From assembly GCA_021372515.1 (NCBI GenBank), contig JAJFUG010000204.1:1-35001 (forward strand): 35,001 bases of DNA, read 5' to 3'. Position numbers and translations under genes: made by a program. Below are positions 32,164 to 35,001 of this stretch, in pieces. Each line of letters starts with the position of its first letter. The stretch's first letter is position 1. The notes under the pieces are model-generated. The model worked only from the letters and a program-made list of their open reading frames with translations, was not told where the DNA came from and made no database searches. This DNA comes from a bacterium (GTDB lineage Bacteria; Gemmatimonadota; Glassbacteria; GWA2-58-10).

Positions 32164-33969
32164 ATGAGTCTGATCGCGGAAGAAAGCGCTGCCGCCAGCC
32201 CTGGGGAAAGACTGCTGGTCTGGGCCCTGGTCGCGACCGCGCTTGCAGCCTGCTTTGTCCGGCTGTTTTTTGGAGTCGATCTGACCGATGAAGCATACTA
32301 TGCCGCCCTGGCCTCTGTCTTTGCCAACGGCAACCTCCCCTTCCGCGACAACTGGGACGCCCACCAGACCAGCGCCATCCTCTACACCCCTCTTGTCATG
32401 GCCTACCGGGCGTTCCAAGGGGATTTCAGTGGCCTGATTCTTTTCATGCGCCTGATGTTTTTCTGTTACAACATACTGTTCGGCATGCTGCTTTACTGCC
32501 TGCTCAGGCGGCCGCTGGGTTTCAAAGCCCTGCTCCTGGCCCTGCCCCTGGCCGTGTTCGCGCCCTACTCGCTTTACACTTTCAGCTACAACAGCTTGCA
32601 CTACAGCCTGGCCACGGCAGGCTGCTTTCTGGTGTTCGGGGCGACACTCTCTTCCGGCCGGCGCAGAATGGCTCTGCTGGCCGCAGCCGGCGCAGCCCAC
32701 GGCCTGGCCGTGTTCGCCTATCCCTCCGCCCTGGCGCTTTTCATCCTTAACGCGGCGATCGTGCTCGTGCTGTTCCGTAACCTGGAGCCGCAGGAGCACT
32801 GCAGAAGAGGGCTGCACGCCTTCCTGGCCTACACCCTCGCCGCAGCCGTCACTCTGGCCGCCCTGCTGGCCGGCCTGGCGCTCTATGTCGGAGTGCCGGC
32901 TTTGGTGCAGGGCGTGCAGGGTTTCCTGGCCTACAACGATGAGCTGTACCGGGTGCTCAGCCCGCGCATGCGCTGGATCAAAATCGGGCAGCTGTTCCTG
33001 CTGCCGTTCACTCCGTTCTTCCTGATAAAAGTCATCCTGATCGCGGCCTGGAACGCTGTCCTTCTCAAACAGTTCAAAAAAAGCAAAAACGCTTTCCTGA
33101 TGTACCTGACCGGCGGCTTCCTGCTGCTGATAGCGTATGTCGCATTGCGCCTTCCCGCAGGCGCGGCCAACGGGAACAACCTGTACGGTCTGTCGGAGTT
33201 CACGGCCTTTTCCGCCCTGGCGGCCCCGTGGCTCAGGTTCCACACCGTTCGGCACAGGAAGCTCTTCGACCTGCTTCTGATAACGGTCGGCCTGCCGTCA
33301 ACGGCGCTCTGGCTGGAGTCGTTCTGGGTTTCGATGGCGCGGGCCTCGACCTGCTCGTACCTGCTGGTCGCCCCCAGCCTGCTGACCGCGGTCTTCATCG
33401 CCCTTCTGGTCGAGGAGCACTGGCAGCCACGCCGCCCCTCTTTCAGCCCCCGGCGGGCCTCCGCGGCGGCCGGGCTGGCCTGTCTCGCCGCGGTGTCCGG
33501 CCTGTTCCTGTTCCTGTTCTACGGGACTGTCTACCGTGACGGCCGGATATGGACCCTGACCTCGTGGCTGGAAACCGGCCTGTACCGGGGGATTTTCACC
33601 CTGCCAGCCCGGCAACAGGCGCTCCAGCGGCTGGACAGCACGCTGGCCCGCATCGCCGATCCCTCGAAAACCGTGCTGGCACTCGATCACGCACCCTATT
33701 TCTACCCCATGAGCCGGATGCGGCCTTGCACGCCCTCCTGCATGGAGGTGACCTGCACCCATTACGGCAAACCGCTCTGGCAGCCGGCCTTCCTGTTTTT
33801 CGGGACACACGGCGGCTGGCCGGACAGGATTGTCCTGCTCGGGGAGGACGGAAACAAAGTGCTGGAGATTCCAGGTTTCGAGTTGGGCGATTTCATCCGG
33901 GAGCATTACGCGGAAATCTACCGTGACGATTCAGAGCCGTTCCGGCGGCGAGTGCTGGACAGGAGGTGA
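32164..33969 (+). CDS. Multi-spanning membrane protein, GT-C glycosyltransferase candidate
   Basis: From ATG 32164 (AGGAAAAG upstream) this gives 601 residues with about eleven membrane helices in the first 460 residues. The first external loop has DLTDEAYYA with an Asp-Glu pair (42-43), the position of the catalytic acid motif in GT-C enzymes such as ArnT and PMT. DNWDAHQTSAILYTPLV follows. The C-terminal 140 residues are a soluble domain. It would transfer a sugar from a lipid carrier outside the membrane. It follows the minor pilin genes by 53 bp, so a role in pilin or envelope glycosylation is possible, but not shown. Confidence 0.75.
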   Translation: MSLIAEESAAASPGERLLVWALVATALAACFVRLFFGVDLTDEAYYAALASVFANGNLPFRDNWDAHQTSAILYTPLVMAYRAFQGDFSGLILFMRLMFFCYNILFGMLLYCLLRRPLGFKALLLALPLAVFAPYSLYTFSYNSLHYSLATAGCFLVFGATLSSGRRRMALLAAAGAAHGLAVFAYPSALALFILNAAIVLVLFRNLEPQEHCRRGLHAFLAYTLAAAVTLAALLAGLALYVGVPALVQGVQGFLAYNDELYRVLSPRMRWIKIGQLFLLPFTPFFLIKVILIAAWNAVLLKQFKKSKNAFLMYLTGGFLLLIAYVALRLPAGAANGNNLYGLSEFTAFSALAAPWLRFHTVRHRKLFDLLLITVGLPSTALWLESFWVSMARASTCSYLLVAPSLLTAVFIALLVEEHWQPRRPSFSPRRASAAAGLACLAAVSGLFLFLFYGTVYRDGRIWTLTSWLETGLYRGIFTLPARQQALQRLDSTLARIADPSKTVLALDHAPYFYPMSRMRPCTPSCMEVTCTHYGKPLWQPAFLFFGTHGGWPDRIVLLGEDGNKVLEIPGFELGDFIREHYAEIYRDDSEPFRRRVLDRR

Positions 33970-33977
33970 GGGGCTTT

Positions 33978-34994
33978 TCAGAAGGCGTAGCCGAGTGAGA
34001 CCCGCTGGGTCTGGGCCAGGTCGCGGTGGCCGATCCAGGCATAGTCGAGGCTCAGCGCGCGCACGGTCAGGCCCGCGCCGAAAGTGGGGTTGCGTTCATC
34101 CAGCCCGGCGCGCAGGGCCAGACGGTGATACAGCTCGTACTCCGCGCCCAGGTGCAACAGGCTCATGTAGTAGGCCTCGGAGCTGCCGTAGTTGGCCTTG
34201 CGCCGCTCCACCGGGACCGAGACCTCCACGGCCGCGTTCAGCAGCCCGCCCGGCACGGCCAGGCCCTCGGCCAGGGCCGCCCCGGCCGAAATCCAGGGCT
34301 TGATGTACTCGCGCTTGCCGGTGGACCAGGCCAGGAAACTGGTGGTCACATCCCGGGCCGACAGGCTCACGAGCAGCGGCAGCTTGAGCTCCACCGCCCG
34401 GATCAGCCCCAGGTCGAAGCCGAACCCGGTGGCGGTGGCCCCCCACTGGCGCTCGTGCAGCAGTTTCACGTTCGCCCCCAGCCATGTCTTCTCATCCAGA
34501 CGGCGCGCCGCACCGGCCAGCAGGGCGAAATCGTTCTTCGAGCTGTAGCGTTCGATGTAGGGACGGTTGTCCGGGCCGGGCTCCTGGGTCGGGTCGGGAA
34601 GCGCCGTGATCGGGATGCCGCCCACGCCCAGGTGGATCAGGCCGAAGCCGAAAGCTGTGGCCGGGCCGCTCCCGGTCAGACGGTGCGACCAGCCCAGGAA
34701 ATTGTAATCCACGTCCCCGCCGAACCGTTCGCTGTGCATGAACATCGCCCGGTTGAGCCTCTGGCCCCTGCCGCGGGCAAGCCCGGCCGGGTTCCAGTAA
34801 AGCGCCTCGGCGCCCTCGGCCAGTGTGTGGTAGGCGCTGCCCAGACCCAGCCCGCGCGCACCCACGCCCACGCTGAACGATTCGCCGGCGTACTTGCTCT
34901 GTGCGGCCAGCGGTGCGGCGGCGGCCAGCAGCAAAACCAGCCCGCTCAGAAGGCCGTTCAGGCCGGAAAACTGTATTCCTGGACGAATTTTCAT
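33978..34994 (-). CDS. PorV/PorQ-family outer-membrane beta-barrel protein
   Basis: This 338-residue protein has a Sec signal peptide (cleavage after about residue 31, PLAAQ) and a mature start SFSVGVGARGLGLGSAYHTL, followed by EGAEALYWNPAGLA. That combination marks the PorV/PorQ/FadL-like barrel family. Many alternating strands end in a terminal aromatic residue (SLGYAF). PorV and PorQ serve type IX secretion in Bacteroidota; in other phyla relatives exist without a proven link. The gene converges with the GT-C gene, with 8 bp between them. The ribosome binding site AAAAGG is very close to ATG 34994 and the window ends there, so the start is not secure. Confidence 0.88.
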   Translation of the reverse strand: MKIRPGIQFSGLNGLLSGLVLLLAAAAPLAAQSKYAGESFSVGVGARGLGLGSAYHTLAEGAEALYWNPAGLARGRGQRLNRAMFMHSERFGGDVDYNFLGWSHRLTGSGPATAFGFGLIHLGVGGIPITALPDPTQEPGPDNRPYIERYSSKNDFALLAGAARRLDEKTWLGANVKLLHERQWGATATGFGFDLGLIRAVELKLPLLVSLSARDVTTSFLAWSTGKREYIKPWISAGAALAEGLAVPGGLLNAAVEVSVPVERRKANYGSSEAYYMSLLHLGAEYELYHRLALRAGLDERNPTFGAGLTVRALSLDYAWIGHRDLAQTQRVSLGYAF

Positions 34995-35001
34995 CCTTTT
35001 T

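Overview
The window is about 35 kb of a GC-rich bacterial chromosome with one clearly foreign insert. Twin-arginine-exported Gfo/Idh/MocA and sugar-isomerase enzymes, a PorV/PorQ-like outer-membrane protein, a FtsX-type duplicated ABC permease, type IV pilin genes and a free-standing IMP cyclohydrolase suggest a Gram-negative member of the Fibrobacterota-Chlorobiota-Bacteroidota-Gemmatimonadota neighbourhood or a related candidate phylum. That placement is inferred from gene style only and could be wrong.

Left flank (1-3880): the tail of an ABC ATPase and its permease, then about 1.3 kb of decayed DNA with a hypothetical-protein remnant, an excisionase-like fragment and a tyrosine recombinase broken by a frameshift and a stop. 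This looks like the grave of an older element beside the same tRNA gene. A leftward terminator at 3756-3785 probably served the tRNA before the present insertion.

Genomic island (3881-16909): a 49-bp perfect direct repeat (3881-3929 and 16861-16909), equal to the anticodon-loop-to-CCA half of tRNA-Val(TAC), brackets about 13 kb. Inside lie an intact tyrosine recombinase, a co-transcribed gene of unknown function, an AlpA/excisionase-type HTH protein, a winged-helix replication-initiator-like protein followed by four hairpin repeats (possible origin), a secreted protein, a small HIRAN-like protein, a Type III-like restriction (Res) and modification (Mod) pair, a HigB/HigA-type toxin-antitoxin pair whose antitoxin carries an ImmA/IrrE-type HEAGH motif, and a second, frameshifted copy of the mod 3' end. 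This is a self-integrating defence island; the intact tRNA is rebuilt at its right end.

Middle (16943-27325): leftward genes for a small membrane protein, a stand-alone IMP cyclohydrolase, GAR formyltransferase (purN), a TAT-exported Gfo/Idh/MocA oxidoreductase and a DoxX-like membrane protein. Divergently, a MFS transporter, a TAT-exported TIM-barrel sugar isomerase/epimerase, a VOC protein and a large membrane protein with a spermidine-synthase-like domain and TPRs run rightward. The oxidoreductase, transporter and isomerase suggest sugar or polyol metabolism.

Right (27326-35001): a palindrome-rich intergenic repeat, a short type IV pilin gene with a strong terminator, a fimT/pilV/pilW/pilX-like minor pilin operon, a GT-C-type membrane glycosyltransferase candidate, and a convergent PorV/PorQ-like outer-membrane protein.
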